Notes: generated by a model not told the origin, from the letters alone. 64,000 nucleotides of DNA from Streptomyces sp. NRRL B-1347 (GCF_000720325.1 NZ_JOJM01000009.1:1-64000); one strand, 5' to 3'; numbered from the stretch's first letter, positions 45,401 to 55,030 are shown. Translations and numbers: made by a program.

Positions 45401-46642
45401 AACGGCCGCGGTGTGATCGTGCACATGGACCAGGCGACGTCCGCCGGTGGCGGCGGCAAGCGCAAGAAGCGCGGACGCGGCGGTGCCGAGCACACGCACG
45501 AGGCCCCCGCGGCCGTCGAGTCCGAGGACACGACGACCGAGACGGCGGCCGAGGTCGAGGCGGAGACCGCCGCGCCGACGGCGCTGCCCGAGCCCGACTT
45601 CGCGCCGGACGAGGAGCTGTACAGCAGCGCCGCGGAGGCCGAGGCGGCCGCGGCGACCCGGGGCCGTTCGCGGCGCCGGGCCACGCGCCGCGCGTCGGCT
45701 CCGGCGGGCGCGCCGCAGTCGGAGCAGACCGCGGAGGCCCCCGCCGCGACCGCGCGGGCCGAGCAGCCCGAGCAGTCGCCCGAGGCCGAGCGGCCGGAGT
45801 CCGGACGCAAGGCCAAGAAGGCCAAGTCCGGCTCGGCGAAGACCCGGTCGGAGAAGGCCGAGTCCGCGAAGGCCGAGTCCGTGCAGGCCGAGGAGCCCGC
45901 GAAGACCGAGCCCGCGCAGGCGGCGCCCGAGAAGGCGGCGCCCGTCGAGGCCGCCCCGGTGACCGAGGCCTCGGCCCCGGCGCCCGCCGCCGAGGACGAC
46001 GCCGCTCCCAAGGGGCGTACGCGCCGCCGCGCGACCCGTAAGGCATCGGCTCCGGCCGGTTCGCCGAAGGCCGCCGTCGACGCCGAGGTGGTCGTCACTG
46101 AGGCCGCCAAGCAGGAGCCGACGGCACCGGCCGAGCCGGAGCCGGTGGCCGCTGCCGCCGAGCCCGTCGCGGAGTCGGTCGTGGAGCCCGTCGCCGAGCC
46201 CGTCGCCGAGGCCCCGGCCCGGCCGCGCCGCCGCGCCGTCCGCAAGGCGACCGCGCCGACCGCGTCGGAGGACGCGGCCGTGGTGGTCCTCCCCGCGGCG
46301 GACAAGCCGGTGGAGAAGCCGGCCGACAAGCCGGTGGAGCAGGCCCCCGAGGCCCCGTCCGCGACCGCCGAAGAGGCGGCCGCGGAAGCGGCCCCCGAGG
46401 CCGACGCCGAGGCCAAGCCCGCCAAGAAGGCGGCGCGCAAGACGGCCAAGAAGGCCACCGCCAAGAAGGCCGCCACGAAGAAGACGGCGGCCAAGAAGAC
46501 GACGGCGGCCAAGAAGACCGCGGCCAAGAAGACGACCGCGAAGAAGACGACGGCCAAGAAGGCGGCGAAGAAGACCACCGCCAAGAAGGCCGCGGCGGCC
46601 GAGCAGTCGTCGCCGTCCGCCGTCTCGGCCGACGCGAGCTGA
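42479..46642 (+). CDS. rne: Ribonuclease E/G, long-form actinobacterial
   Basis: Endoribonuclease of 1387 aa for mRNA turnover and rRNA/tRNA maturation. The catalytic core lies centrally (about 560-985): an S1 domain ([24 protein letters not shown]), a 5'-sensor region, metal-binding D869 in [11 protein letters not shown] and D913 in VVIDFIDM, and the Zn-link CVHC (C971, C974). About 550 residues before and 400 after are low-complexity Ala/Glu/Pro/Arg with Arg-rich elements [15 protein letters not shown] and [10 protein letters not shown]. The C-terminal ~70 residues are a Lys/Ala/Thr repeat like eukaryotic H1 tails ([19 protein letters not shown]). The arms probably bind RNA and degradosome partners such as PNPase. 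ATG 42479 has GGGAG 9 nt upstream. Confidence 0.95.
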   Translation: MLEPNDPTEGSQNSSTPSDTLPPRRRRRAASRPAGPPAGTATDAAPAIPAAPATVDVDTEETDETAAEAVVAEAAETVEAAPAARTRRRATRKASAPAGAPKAAEEAPKEAAAEQAEAVEPSVAETAEAAETVEAAPAARTRRRATRKASAPAGAPKAADEAPKEPAAEAAEPVAAEEPEAAAEPEAEVEAAPRRARRRATRAVAAPAAEPQAEETADVPDTTTAETAPAAEAPAAVETETPRRARRRATRAAAAPAAEAKAAEAPQAAAEPEAEAEAARPARARRRATRKAAAGFTAPPAEARAKGDDGQRPARPSVAVFQAPVFTEPMFQTPERAAAAAAAEAAEAESAPAAEEETGPRRRRRRRAADEQPVEAPQPVETAVVTEAPEAPEADEPQDAEAEAETEAADGEEAGERQGRRRRRGGRRRRRGESADADSADAEADADIAAEQAEQDAEDAAEQTAEDAEEADDAADGPAGSSSSRRRRRRRRRAGDAAESEPGDGDPERTVVKVREPRKKSDDAPSDEVQSIKGSTRLEAKKQRRREGREQGRRRVPIITEAEFLARREAVNREMIVRQNGDRTQIGVLEDNVLVEHYVNKEQSTSYVGNVYLGKVQNVLPSMEAAFIDIGKGRNAVLYAGEVNFEALGMANGPRRIESALKSGQSVLVQVTKDPIGHKGARLTSQVSLPGRYLVYVPEGSMTGISRKLPDTERARLKTILKKIVPEDAGVIVRTAAEGASEDELRRDVERLQAQWEDILKKSKMTTTSSPSLLYGEPDMTVRVVRDIFNEDFSKVIISGDDAWQTIHGYVSHVAPDLADRLQRWTSEVDVFATYRIDEQLAKALDRKVWLPSGGSLVIDKTEAMVVIDVNTGKFTGQGGNLEETVTRNNLEAAEEIVRQLRLRDLGGIVVIDFIDMVLESNRDLVLRRMLECLGRDRTKHQVAEVTSLGLVQMTRKRVGQGLLESFSETCVHCNGRGVIVHMDQATSAGGGGKRKKRGRGGAEHTHEAPAAVESEDTTTETAAEVEAETAAPTALPEPDFAPDEELYSSAAEAEAAAATRGRSRRRATRRASAPAGAPQSEQTAEAPAATARAEQPEQSPEAERPESGRKAKKAKSGSAKTRSEKAESAKAESVQAEEPAKTEPAQAAPEKAAPVEAAPVTEASAPAPAAEDDAAPKGRTRRRATRKASAPAGSPKAAVDAEVVVTEAAKQEPTAPAEPEPVAAAAEPVAESVVEPVAEPVAEAPARPRRRAVRKATAPTASEDAAVVVLPAADKPVEKPADKPVEQAPEAPSATAEEAAAEAAPEADAEAKPAKKAARKTAKKATAKKAATKKTAAKKTTAAKKTAAKKTTAKKTTAKKAAKKTTAKKAAAAEQSSPSAVSADAS
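42695..42777 (+). repeat. 83-bp direct repeat in rne, copy 1
   Basis: Identical to 42860-42942 at a 165-bp (55-codon) offset, in frame. It encodes [20 protein letters not shown] and flanking residues. Codon use (CGT, GCG, GTT) differs from the surrounding gene. Confidence 0.9.
42860..42942 (+). repeat. 83-bp direct repeat in rne, copy 2
   Basis: Second copy of the in-frame repeat at 42695. Divergence starts at one base (42943 versus 42778). The similar protein motif occurs twice more in the C-terminal arm (near 45666 and 46017). Confidence 0.9.
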
Positions 46643-46682
46643 CCCGTAAGGGCACAGCGACCGCAGAGGTCAGGAGCTCGGG

Positions 46683-46714
46683 GCCCCCGTCCGGCGATTC
46701 CGCCGGGCGGGGGC
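46683..46714 (+). terminator. RNase E/G terminator
   Basis: A 14-bp stem (46683-46696 with 46701-46714, one G-U) with a 4-nt loop, 40 nt after the rne stop. Confidence 0.75.
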
Positions 46715-46839
46715 TCCTGCGTTCCCGCGCTCCACTGTCACCCATCCGTTGTCGATATCGCCTTTTCACCCCGCACTTGGTGGCGGAGCCGGATACCTGT
46801 AAGACTCATCCGGTCCGTTGAGCAAGGGGAGGGATGGAC

Positions 46840-48204
46840 ATGGCGGCAGCACGTCCACGGGGGATACGCCTGAGGGGCACGGGGCGCCACAGGGCGGTAC
46901 GGCCCGCCAAGGGAGGGCGCCAGGCCGCGGTCCTGGCGACGGTCCTGTCGGCCGCCACCCTGCCGGCCACGGCCACCGCCACCGCCGCGCCCGCCACGAC
47001 GCCCTCCTGGCCCGAGGGCCCGGTCTTCAACGACCCGCTGGGCACCGTCGACCAGCAGCACGCGATCCGCACCCGGCTCATCGAGCTGACCGACGCGGCC
47101 GTGCCGGGCTCGACCATCAAGGTCGCCGTCTACCACGTGTGGGAGGCCCCCATAGTCGAGGCGCTCGTCAGCGCCCACAAGCGCGGGGTCGACGTACAGA
47201 TCCTGCTCGACTCGACCAGCAAGACGGACCGCCCGGACAACACCGCGTACGCCACGCTCGTGAACGAGCTCGGCGCCAACCGGGCCAAGTCGTCCTTCGT
47301 CACGCTGTGCCCGCCGAACAAGTCGTGCCTCGGCGACCCGAAGTACGGCAAATCGATCATGCACAACAAGTTCTGGCTGTTCTCCGAGGTCAAGGGGGCC
47401 CGGGACGTCGTCGTGCAGACCACGTCGAACTCGACCCCGTCGGCGCACACCAAGTTCTTCAACGACGCGCTGCTGCTGCCGGACAACCCGGCCATGTACG
47501 ACGCGTTCTCCGAGTACTTCACCGACATGGTCGGCAGGAACTGGGAGGCCTGGGACTACCGCACGGTCAGCAGCGGGCGCTACAAGGCGTACTTCTTCCC
47601 GCGCGTCGGCACGGTGAACGAGACCGACACCATGTACTCGGTCCTGAACAACGTCTCGTGCACGTACAAGGACGCGAAGGGCGTCAAGCGCAGCACCAAG
47701 GTCCGCGCCTCCATCTTCAAGATCACCCGCAAGCAGATCGCCGACAAGCTGGTCTCCCTGCAGAAGGCGGGCTGCGCCGTCGAGCTCGTGTACGCCGAGA
47801 CGGACAGCGCCAAGAGCCAGAACGGCAAGCCCGGCACCTGGGAGGGGCTGCACGAGCCCGGCGGCCCGGCCCTGCGCTGCTACAACGACGACCGGGACCC
47901 GCTCAGGCCCGGCCAGAAGCTCGTCACGCCGTTCATCATCCACAGCAAGTACGTGCTCATCGACGGCAAGTACGACGGCAAGATCAAGAAGGTGTCCTTC
48001 ACCGGCTCGCAGAACTACACCGCGCCCGCGCTCCGCGAGAACGACGAGCTGATCGTGAAGGTCGACGACGACGCCGTGCACAACACCTACCTCAAGCACT
48101 TCAACCGCGTGAAGAAGGTGGCGTGGCCGGGGACCAAGGACAAGACGGACCTGTGCAGGGGCGTGAAGCCGCTGCCGCCGGACGGTGAGAAGCCGACGCG
48201 CTGA
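46840..48204 (+). CDS. Secreted phospholipase D-like (HKD) protein
   Basis: Exported protein of 454 aa. Start ATG 46840 chosen because GGAGG ends 7 nt upstream; ATG 46834 is only 1 nt from it. Signal peptide: Arg/Lys-rich n-region, hydrophobic core AAVLATVLSAATLPATATAT, likely cleavage after ATATAAPA. PLD fold: HKD motif 1 is MHNKFWLFS with H175 (HxK kept, the distal Asp replaced by Ser), and HKD motif 2 is IIHSKYVLID with H368 (complete HxKxxxxD). Family members hydrolyse phosphodiesters or transfer phosphatidyl groups. The partly degenerate first motif leaves activity uncertain. Single gene between rne and rplU. Confidence 0.85.
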   Translation: MAAARPRGIRLRGTGRHRAVRPAKGGRQAAVLATVLSAATLPATATATAAPATTPSWPEGPVFNDPLGTVDQQHAIRTRLIELTDAAVPGSTIKVAVYHVWEAPIVEALVSAHKRGVDVQILLDSTSKTDRPDNTAYATLVNELGANRAKSSFVTLCPPNKSCLGDPKYGKSIMHNKFWLFSEVKGARDVVVQTTSNSTPSAHTKFFNDALLLPDNPAMYDAFSEYFTDMVGRNWEAWDYRTVSSGRYKAYFFPRVGTVNETDTMYSVLNNVSCTYKDAKGVKRSTKVRASIFKITRKQIADKLVSLQKAGCAVELVYAETDSAKSQNGKPGTWEGLHEPGGPALRCYNDDRDPLRPGQKLVTPFIIHSKYVLIDGKYDGKIKKVSFTGSQNYTAPALRENDELIVKVDDDAVHNTYLKHFNRVKKVAWPGTKDKTDLCRGVKPLPPDGEKPTR

Positions 48205-48223
48205 GCGCTGTGCGGGGCCCGGT

Positions 48224-48252
48224 TTGACCCGTACGGGCGGGCCCCGTAATCT
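48224..48252 (+). promoter_or_regulatory. Consensus housekeeping promoter for rplU-rpmA
   Basis: TTGACC (48224-48229), 17-bp spacer and TAATCT (48247-48252): the best HrdB/sigma70-type match in the window. The start would be near 48259, giving a ~140-nt leader before rplU, long enough for ribosomal-protein feedback control. Confidence 0.8.
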
Positions 48253-48401
48253 TGACCGTCGGCGTGTCCATACGTGCGCCCACCCTCGTAAACCTTCTTC
48301 CTCCCGGGAATTTCCCAGAAGTGTCCGGGAGAGGCCGTTCGCGCTGTCGCGCCGGGCGGCTGGACTGCGGGGATTCCGTTCCGAGCGAGAGAGAGATCCG
48401 C

Positions 48402-48722
48402 GTGTACGCCATCGTGCGCAGCGGTGGTCGCCAGCACAAGGTTGCTGTCGGCGACATCGTTGAGGTTGACAAGATTTCCACTGCCAAGGTTGGCGACACG
48501 GTCGAGCTCTCGACCCTGCTCGTTGTCGACGGCGAGTCCGTGACCAGCGACCCGTGGGTCCTGGCCGGCATCAAGGTCACGGCTGAGGTCGTGGACCACC
48601 ACAAGGGCCAGAAGATCGACATTCTGCGCTACAAGAACAAGACCGGCTACCGCCGTCGCCAGGGTCACCGTCAGCAGTACACGGCGATCAAGGTCACCGG
48701 CATCCCCACGGCTGCGAAGTAA
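48402..48722 (+). CDS. rplU: 50S ribosomal protein L21
   Basis: Ribosomal protein (106 aa) of the large subunit. Start GTG 48402 ([14 protein letters not shown]) with GAGAGAGA upstream. The family motif [14 protein letters not shown] near residue 80-95 is intact and the length normal. It is co-transcribed with rpmA (14-bp gap) from the promoter at 48224. Confidence 0.97.
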   Translation: MYAIVRSGGRQHKVAVGDIVEVDKISTAKVGDTVELSTLLVVDGESVTSDPWVLAGIKVTAEVVDHHKGQKIDILRYKNKTGYRRRQGHRQQYTAIKVTGIPTAAK

Positions 48723-48736
48723 GGGACTGAGACAAG

Positions 48737-48991
48737 ATGGCACACAAGAAGGGCGCATCGTCCACCCGGAACGGTCGCGACTCCAATGCTCAGCGGCTCG
48801 GCGTGAAGCGCTTCGGCGGTCAGGTCGTCAACGCCGGTGAGATCCTGGTCCGCCAGCGCGGCACCCACTTCCACCCGGGCTCGGGCGTCGGCCGCGGCAA
48901 GGACGACACCCTGTTCGCCCTGGACGCCGGTGCGGTGGAGTTCGGTACCCACCGCGGCCGCAAGGTCGTGAACATCGTCCCGGTCGCCTGA
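48737..48991 (+). CDS. rpmA: 50S ribosomal protein L27
   Basis: Ribosomal protein of 84 aa at the peptidyl-transferase centre. [20 protein letters not shown] is the standard N-terminus, without the cleavable Firmicute extension. The family segment [10 protein letters not shown] is present. It is second in the rplU operon, followed by a terminator-like hairpin before obgE. Confidence 0.97.
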   Translation: MAHKKGASSTRNGRDSNAQRLGVKRFGGQVVNAGEILVRQRGTHFHPGSGVGRGKDDTLFALDAGAVEFGTHRGRKVVNIVPVA

Positions 48992-49017
48992 ACGGCACTC
49001 TGACCGGAACTTTCGCG

Positions 49018-49058
49018 AGGCGGACCTCACTTCCCTGTCGGGAAGCGGGTCCGCCTTT
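49018..49058 (+). terminator. Terminator between rpmA and obgE
   Basis: AGGCGGACC pairs with GGTCCGCCT (49018-49026 with 49048-49056), with an inner CTTCCC/GGGAAG stem, followed by TTT and a nearby GTGTTTT. obgE may therefore also have its own promoter. Confidence 0.75.
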
Positions 49059-49121
49059 CGCGTGTTTTGAATAGACACAGCAAGCAGTGACAACCCCGTA
49101 CGTTTCTGGAGGCACCGAACC

Positions 49122-50570
49122 ATGACCACCTTCGTGGACCGCGTCGAGCTGCACGTCGCCGCGGGTAACGGAGGCCACGGCTGTGCCTCCGTCCACCGTG
49201 AGAAGTTCAAGCCGCTGGGCGGCCCGGACGGCGGCAACGGCGGCCGTGGCGGCGATGTGATGCTGGTCGTCGACCAGTCGGTCACCACCCTGCTCGACTA
49301 CCACCACAGCCCGCACCGCAAGGCCACCAACGGCAAGCCCGGCGAGGGCGGCAACCGCTCCGGCAAGGACGGCCAGGACCTGATCCTGCCGGTGCCGGAC
49401 GGCACGGTCGTCCTGGACCGCGAGGGCAACGTCCTGGCGGACCTCGTCGGCCACGGCACCTCGTACGTCGCCGCCCAGGGCGGCCGCGGCGGGCTCGGCA
49501 ACGCGGCGCTCGCCTCCGCCCGGCGCAAGGCCCCCGGCTTCGCGCTGCTCGGCGTGCCCGGCGGCGCGGGCGACGTGATCCTGGAACTGAAGACCGTCGC
49601 GGACGTGGCGCTCGTGGGCTACCCGAGCGCGGGCAAGTCCTCGCTGATCTCGGTCCTGTCCGCCGCCAAGCCGAAGATCGCGGACTACCCGTTCACGACG
49701 CTCGTGCCGAACCTCGGCGTGGTCACCGCGGGCTCCACCGTCTACACCATCGCCGACGTGCCCGGCCTCATCCCCGGCGCCAGCCAGGGCAAGGGCCTGG
49801 GCCTTGAGTTCCTGCGCCACGTCGAGCGGTGCAGCGTGCTCGTGCACGTCCTGGACACCGCGACCCTGGAGTCGGACCGCGACCCGGTCTCCGACCTCGA
49901 CGTGATCGAGGCCGAGCTGCGGCAGTACGGCGGGGGCCTGGAGAACCGGCCCCGGCTCGTCGTCCTCAACAAGGTCGACATCCCCGACGGCCAGGACCTC
50001 GCCGACCTGGTCAGGCCCGACCTGGAGGAGCGCGGCTACCGCGTCTTCGAGGTCTCCGCCGTCGCCCACAAGGGCCTCAAGGAGCTCTCGTACGCGCTCG
50101 CCGAGCTGGTCGCGGGGGCGCGGGCCGCCAAGCCCCAGGAGGAGGCCACGCGCATCGTCATCCGGCCCAAGGCCGTCGACGACGCGGGCTTCACCGTGAC
50201 GCGCGAGGACGAGGACGGCGAGGTCGTGTACCGCGTCCGCGGCGAGAAGCCGGAGCGCTGGGTCCGCCAGACCGACTTCAACAACGACGAGGCCGTCGGC
50301 TACCTCGCTGACCGGCTCAACCGCCTCGGCGTCGAGGACCAGCTGATGAAGGCGGGCGCCCGCGCGGGCGACGGCGTCGCCATCGGCCCCGAGGACGACG
50401 CCGTCGTCTTCGACTGGGAGCCGTCGATGTCCGCGGGCGCCGAGATGCTCGGCCGCCGCGGCGAGGACCACCGCTTTGAGGCCCCGCGTCCCGCGGCCCA
50501 GCGCCGCCGCGACCGCGACGCCGAGCGCGACGAGTCGGAACGGGAGTTCAAGGACTTCAACCCGTTCTAG
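49122..50570 (+). CDS. obgE: GTPase Obg
   Basis: GTPase of 482 aa for 50S assembly and, in Streptomyces, sensing of GTP level before aerial growth. The glycine-rich Obg domain (residues 1-160: [28 protein letters not shown]) is followed by the G domain with P-loop GYPSAGKSS (166-174), switch [10 protein letters not shown] and NKVD, then a C-terminal OCT domain typical of high-GC Gram-positives and an Arg/Glu-rich tail. ATG 49122 has GGAGG upstream. Convergent with the glycopolymer polymerase, separated by a terminator. Confidence 0.97.
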   Translation: MTTFVDRVELHVAAGNGGHGCASVHREKFKPLGGPDGGNGGRGGDVMLVVDQSVTTLLDYHHSPHRKATNGKPGEGGNRSGKDGQDLILPVPDGTVVLDREGNVLADLVGHGTSYVAAQGGRGGLGNAALASARRKAPGFALLGVPGGAGDVILELKTVADVALVGYPSAGKSSLISVLSAAKPKIADYPFTTLVPNLGVVTAGSTVYTIADVPGLIPGASQGKGLGLEFLRHVERCSVLVHVLDTATLESDRDPVSDLDVIEAELRQYGGGLENRPRLVVLNKVDIPDGQDLADLVRPDLEERGYRVFEVSAVAHKGLKELSYALAELVAGARAAKPQEEATRIVIRPKAVDDAGFTVTREDEDGEVVYRVRGEKPERWVRQTDFNNDEAVGYLADRLNRLGVEDQLMKAGARAGDGVAIGPEDDAVVFDWEPSMSAGAEMLGRRGEDHRFEAPRPAAQRRRDRDAERDESEREFKDFNPF

Positions 50571-50610
50571 GCGCTGCCTGGCAGGCGCCGAGCAACCGTC
50601 CCGGAGCAAG

Positions 50611-50651
50611 CGAAGGGGCCCGGAGCGAATCACTCGCTCCGGGCCCCTTCG
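50611..50651. terminator. Bidirectional terminator after obgE
   Basis: An 18-bp perfect inverted repeat (50611-50628 with 50634-50651), loop ATCAC, between convergent genes. Confidence 0.9.
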
Positions 50652-50660
50652 TCGTACGGA

Positions 50661-52742
50661 CTACGCCGACTCCAGCTCCTCCGCGGCCGACTCGGCCGCC
50701 TCCGCGGCAGCCTCCTCCGCGGCCTCCTCCCGCTGCGCGGGGATCTCCGCCGCGACCCGGGCGGCAGCGCGCACGCGCCGCGCCTCGGACTTGGCGCACA
50801 GCTCCATCGCCGCCGCGTTGAAGCGGACGAGGGAGGGCGGGTCGGAAGGACCGAGCAGGTGCTCCTTGAGCTCGGCCCGCGCCTCGGCGTGCACGTCGTG
50901 GCGCGGGTCGCGCACGGCGGACAGGAGCGCGGGCACGCCCTCCGCCTCGGGCGACAGGATGGCCGCGGCCCGCACGGTCGGGAAGCCGGCGCGGAAGTCC
51001 GCCTCGCTCAGCCCGGTCGTGTTGGCGACGGCGTACGGCTTCTCGCTGCTCAGCCAGTCGGACACGACCGAGGAGACGTCGCTGATGAGCACGTCGGCCT
51101 GGTTGAAGCAGGAGAAGATCGCCGGGCGCGACTCGGTGATGATCTGGTGCTCCCACTCCGGCAGGGCCGCCCAGTACGCGGTCTCCCAGGCGAGGGTCGC
51201 CTCGATGATCGCGGCGCGGATGTCGCCGTCGGGCTTGCCCTGGAGCATCATGCGCTCCTGCTCGTCCGCGCCCCTGCGGAACTTCTTCGCGGTGAGGAGG
51301 TTCAGCTCCTCGGTGCGGCGGACCAGCTCGGCTTCGGCCTCCGGGCCGGGCCGGGCGCCGGAGCGCTGGGCGTTGGCCTCGCGGATCATGGCCTTGATGC
51401 GCTCGTTGGCGGCGCCCGCGGCCGGGATCTGGGAGCCGGTCATCGGGTGCGGCTTGTAGATCAGGCGCACGCCGGGGTCGGCGAGCAGGTGCCGGACGAT
51501 GTTCTCGCCCGCGAGGATGACCGAGGTGTTGCCGGGGTTGCCGTCCCAGCCCTCCCAGGTCGGCGCGTACAGGACGGTCGTGTGCGACCCGGTGGGCGGG
51601 CCCGCGTACGGACGGATCGGGGACAGCTGCGGACGGCCGACCTCGACGACGTCCTTGTCGTCCACGCCGATGTCGGCGAGCTGGTAGCGCTCGCGCGCGG
51701 CGGGACCCGCGACCCACACCTCGTCGTACGCCTTGGCGTACGGGTTGCAGGAGGAGAGCTTGTCGCTCTCGCCGTGGTTGATGAAGGCGTGCTTGATCGA
51801 CGGGATGCGCAGGACCTGCGAGGTCTTCGCGGCGTTCGCCGGGTGCAGGAGCATCTTCAGCGTCGACTGCTCCAGGGAGAACATCGTGGCGACCTTCGGG
51901 AAGCAGATGATCGGCACGTCCGTGGAGTCGATCTTCTGGACCATGAAGCGCTCGCGGAGGACGATCAGCGGGTTGCCGTCGAGCTGCGAGAGCGTGGAGA
52001 GCCACATGTTGGCCTGGTACGCGGACGTGGTGCCGCCGGAGAAGTACATGCCGACCGTCGGCTGGTAGTCGGCCAGCCACTGGTCGAGCCACTCCATGAC
52101 CGCTTCGGTGTTCTTGGCGCGCTTCTTGGGGAACAGCCAGGTCGCGAGGTAGGCGACGCTGCCGCCCAGGAGCGCGAGGGAGATGCCGAGGCCGATGCCG
52201 CCCCAGTACGCGTCGGTGGTGGCCGCCGTGAGCAGCAGGCCCAGGGTCGTCGGCACCGAGAACAGGAGCAGGCGGCGCGCGTGCTGGCGGGCCAGCAGGC
52301 GCGGCGGCGCGGCGGTGAGGTGCAGCGCGGAGGTGTCGATGTTCCGCGTGACCACCGGCAGCTGACGGCTGCGGCGGACCATGACGGCGGTGGCCGTGCA
52401 GGTGAAGTGCAGCGCGAAGAAGACGAGCAGCGAGATGGTCAGCGGCGACTGCTCGGAGAGCGGCTCGATGCCGTCGATGCGCAGCAGGCCGACCAGGATC
52501 AGCATGTCCCGCAGCAGCTGCCGGACGATGACGTCGAAGCGGACCTTGCCGAGCAGCGAGAGCAGCCCCGGCTGCTTGTACTGCAGGTAGATGTCGAGCG
52601 CGAGGTTCGCCGCGGAGGCGGCGATGAACACCGGGACGTACGGGATCAGCGCGGTGGCGAGCTGAGCCGCGAAGAGTGCGAACATCGTCAGCAGCGCGGT
52701 GAGCTGCACGATGCGGCGGTTGGCGAGTCCGGCGGAGGGCAC
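50661..52742 (-). CDS. Membrane-bound CDP-glycerol/TagF-like glycopolymer transferase
   Basis: A fusion-like protein of 693 aa. The N-terminal ~230 residues hold about six membrane segments (RIVQLTALLTMFALFAAQLA, then TLGLLLTAATTDAYWGG and others). The cytoplasmic C-terminal ~430 residues have TagF/CDP-glycerol polymerase motifs: VLYAPTWEG, KPHPMTG and DVLISDVSSVVSDWL. It should build an anionic wall polymer from nucleotide-linked alditol or sugar phosphate. The tail is Ala/Glu-rich. GTG 52742 has AGGAG 9 nt upstream. By position it matches S. coelicolor SCO2592, which I recall being linked to spore-wall glycopolymers; not checked. Confidence 0.85.
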   Translation of the reverse strand: MPSAGLANRRIVQLTALLTMFALFAAQLATALIPYVPVFIAASAANLALDIYLQYKQPGLLSLLGKVRFDVIVRQLLRDMLILVGLLRIDGIEPLSEQSPLTISLLVFFALHFTCTATAVMVRRSRQLPVVTRNIDTSALHLTAAPPRLLARQHARRLLLFSVPTTLGLLLTAATTDAYWGGIGLGISLALLGGSVAYLATWLFPKKRAKNTEAVMEWLDQWLADYQPTVGMYFSGGTTSAYQANMWLSTLSQLDGNPLIVLRERFMVQKIDSTDVPIICFPKVATMFSLEQSTLKMLLHPANAAKTSQVLRIPSIKHAFINHGESDKLSSCNPYAKAYDEVWVAGPAARERYQLADIGVDDKDVVEVGRPQLSPIRPYAGPPTGSHTTVLYAPTWEGWDGNPGNTSVILAGENIVRHLLADPGVRLIYKPHPMTGSQIPAAGAANERIKAMIREANAQRSGARPGPEAEAELVRRTEELNLLTAKKFRRGADEQERMMLQGKPDGDIRAAIIEATLAWETAYWAALPEWEHQIITESRPAIFSCFNQADVLISDVSSVVSDWLSSEKPYAVANTTGLSEADFRAGFPTVRAAAILSPEAEGVPALLSAVRDPRHDVHAEARAELKEHLLGPSDPPSLVRFNAAAMELCAKSEARRVRAAARVAAEIPAQREEAAEEAAAEAAESAAEELESA

Positions 52743-53080
52743 GGGCTTGAGCTCCTGGCGGGGGGCGGTCGGACAGGGCGGGGGCGGTGCGGGAATCCGG
52801 GCGAGCGGACGAGGTCATCGCGCATCCGGATGAGTAGAAGACCCCTGACCGTATGACGCCGGGTGCCTCCCTAGCAATCTTCCGTGATGCTAATCACCGC
52901 ATATAGGGGCAAAGGTCACGGGGTGCGGGGGCCGGAATTCCACCGCGTGGCTGCTTGCCGCCCCCGTGCGGCCGGCCGGACGCCCCCGCGTGGTCCACCG
53001 GCCGGAACGCCGGGGCGCCGGGCCCCCGTCTTCGCGTAGATTCGCAGGGCCAGCAGCATCGGGATCATTTGGGGAAGCGC

Positions 53081-54202
53081 GTGACTAGGCAGGGCGTGGC
53101 AGAGGCTCACCGGGTCGTCGTCAAAGTGGGGTCCTCCTCGCTGACCACCGCTTCGGGCGGCCTCGACGCGGATCGCGTTGACGCGCTCGTCGACGTGCTG
53201 GCCAGACACCGCAGCGGGGGGGAGCACGAGATCGTGCTCGTGTCCTCCGGCGCCATCGCGGCCGGGCTCGCGCCGCTCGGCCTGCGCCGGCGCCCCAAGG
53301 ACCTGGCCCGCCAGCAGGCCGCGGCCAGCGTCGGCCAGGGCCTGCTCATGGCCCGCTACACGGCCTCCTTCGCGCGCTACGGCATCCGCGTCGGGCAGGT
53401 CCTGCTCACCACCGACGACACCAGCCGCCGCGCCCACCACCGCAACGCCTCGCGCACCCTCGACAAGCTCCTCGCCATGGGCGCCCTGCCGGTCGTCAAC
53501 GAGAACGACACCGTCGCGACCGACGAGATCCGCTTCGGCGACAACGACCGGCTCGCCGCCCTCGTCGCCCACCTCGTCCGCGCCGACCTGCTCGTCCTGC
53601 TCTCGGACGTCGACGGCCTGTACGACGGCGACCCCGCGGCCGCGGGCACGGCGCGCATCGGCGAGGTGCGCGGCCCCGCCGACATCGCGCACGTCAAGAT
53701 CGGCAGCGCGGGCAAGGCGGGCGTCGGCACCGGCGGCATGGTCACCAAGGTCGAGGCCGCCCGGATCGCCGCGGCCGCGGGCATCCCCGTCGTCCTGACC
53801 TCCGCGAGCCACGCCTCGGACGCACTCGCGGGCCGGGACACGGGCACGTACTTCCACGCCACCGGGCGCCGCTCGGCGGACCGGCTGCTGTGGCTCCAGC
53901 ACGCCTCCGCGCCCCGGGGCGCGCTCACGCTCGACGACGGGGCCGTCCGCGCGGTCGTGGAGGGCCGCAAGTCGCTGCTGCCCGCGGGCATCGCGGCCGT
54001 CGAGGGCGACTTCATCGCGGGCGACCCGGTGGAGCTGCGGGACCCCTCGGGGCGCGCCGTCGCCCGCGGCCTGGTGAACTTCGACGCCAAGGAGCTGCCC
54101 CGGCTCTTCGGCCGCTCCACGCGCGAGCTCGCCCGCGAGCTCGGCCCCGCCTACGAGCGCGAAGTGATCCACCGGGACGACCTGGTGGTCCTGCACCCCT
54201 GA
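53081..54202 (+). CDS. proB: Glutamate 5-kinase
   Basis: First step of proline synthesis (phosphorylates glutamate). Amino-acid-kinase domain with VVVKVGSSSLT, VSSGAIAAGLAPLG, NENDTVATDEIRFGDND and KVEAARIAAAAGIP, then a C-terminal PUA domain (GALTLDDGAVRAVVEGRKSL to the end), giving 373 aa. Start GTG 53081 has GGGGAAG just upstream; GTG 53096 (MAEAHRVVV) is an alternative used in many annotations. ProA lies 1 kb downstream with one gene between. Confidence 0.95.
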   Translation: MTRQGVAEAHRVVVKVGSSSLTTASGGLDADRVDALVDVLARHRSGGEHEIVLVSSGAIAAGLAPLGLRRRPKDLARQQAAASVGQGLLMARYTASFARYGIRVGQVLLTTDDTSRRAHHRNASRTLDKLLAMGALPVVNENDTVATDEIRFGDNDRLAALVAHLVRADLLVLLSDVDGLYDGDPAAAGTARIGEVRGPADIAHVKIGSAGKAGVGTGGMVTKVEAARIAAAAGIPVVLTSASHASDALAGRDTGTYFHATGRRSADRLLWLQHASAPRGALTLDDGAVRAVVEGRKSLLPAGIAAVEGDFIAGDPVELRDPSGRAVARGLVNFDAKELPRLFGRSTRELARELGPAYEREVIHRDDLVVLHP

Positions 54203-54425
54203 GGCGCCGGGGCCAGGGCCGGGACCGGGGCCGCCGGGCCGCGCCCCGCCCGAACCCCTGTGCGTCCTGCCCCGCTATCCCCGCCGACCCCACCGACACC
54301 AGCGGAAAACAGGCCGAAAACAGGCGCGAACGCCGTCCCGGGACCGGCCCGCCCGAGGGGAAACTCCGGAAAATCGCCCCGAGAGACCGCTTGTCCTGCT
54401 CAACTTTGTGGCAAGGCAGTTCCGC

Positions 54426-54453
54426 ACGACCGTTGCGTAACGACCGTTGCGTA
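54426..54453 (+). repeat. Perfect 14-bp tandem direct repeat
   Basis: ACGACCGTTGCGTA occurs twice back to back (54426-54439, 54440-54453), ending 31 bp before the next start codon. A possible operator. Confidence 0.9.
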
Positions 54454-54484
54454 TCCGCATCAGCACTGGTTGAAGGAGGCCGTC

Positions 54485-54997
54485 GTGAGACGAGTGCGCC
54501 CAGGGGCGGCGTCCCGCGGGTCGGCTGAGCGCGCCCTGACGAGCGTCGCCGCGGGGGCGACGTACGCCGAGGAGGCGGGCGAGGGCCACGACCGGGAGTC
54601 AGAGGCGCGGCAGACGGACGAGAGCCCCCACGACACGGGCGGCGAGCGCGCCGAGGCGCCGCGCCTGTGGCACGTGACCCTCAGCGTCTCCGGCGCCAGG
54701 ACTCCGCTCCAGGAGGTCAGGCGGGGCCTCGAACAGCTCGCCCACGACCACCCCTTTCTGCTGACCAGCCGGTACGCCCACGACCACGCGGAGATCCGCT
54801 ACTGGGAAGAGGCCCGCGACCTGCACGACGCCGCGGCGGTCGCGCTGCGCCTGTGGGGCGAGCACCGGCAGACCGCACAGCTTCCCCCCTGGGAGATCGT
54901 CGGCCTCGAAGTGATCGACCGCGACACCTACCACCAGCGGATCGCGGAGGGGTACGGGCCGCTGCCCGCGACGCCCGTCGGCGTCCACCCCTTCTGA
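54485..54997 (+). CDS. Conserved-type hypothetical protein between proB and proA
   Basis: Not recognised. GTG 54485 has a perfect AAGGAGG with 5-nt spacing, giving 170 aa; a longer upstream frame lacks such support. The N-terminal ~60 residues are acidic and low-complexity. The C-terminal ~105 residues look globular: LWHVTLSVSGARTPLQEVRRGL, TSRYAHDHAEIRYWEEARDL, LWGEHRQTAQLPPWEIVGLEV, with several conserved-looking His and Trp residues. No membrane segment or signal peptide. A 14-bp direct repeat lies just upstream and may be its operator. A link with proline synthesis is only positional. Confidence 0.8.
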   Translation: MRRVRPGAASRGSAERALTSVAAGATYAEEAGEGHDRESEARQTDESPHDTGGERAEAPRLWHVTLSVSGARTPLQEVRRGLEQLAHDHPFLLTSRYAHDHAEIRYWEEARDLHDAAAVALRLWGEHRQTAQLPPWEIVGLEVIDRDTYHQRIAEGYGPLPATPVGVHPF

Positions 54998-55002
54998 GCA
55001 GG

Positions 55003-55030
55003 GGGAGCGCCCCGTAGGGGCGCGGGACCG
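55003..55030 (-). repeat. Short dispersed GC repeat, copy 2
   Basis: On the minus strand: GGTCCCGCGCCCC, TAC, GGGGCGCT, with a perfect 7-bp stem GCGCCCC/GGGGCGC. It resembles 10041-10070. Confidence 0.5.

Noticed and set aside
53037..53042. TAGATT as a leaderless promoter for proB
   Set aside because: It lies about 38 nt before GTG 53081, so the spacing is that of a normal short leader, and a ribosome site is present.
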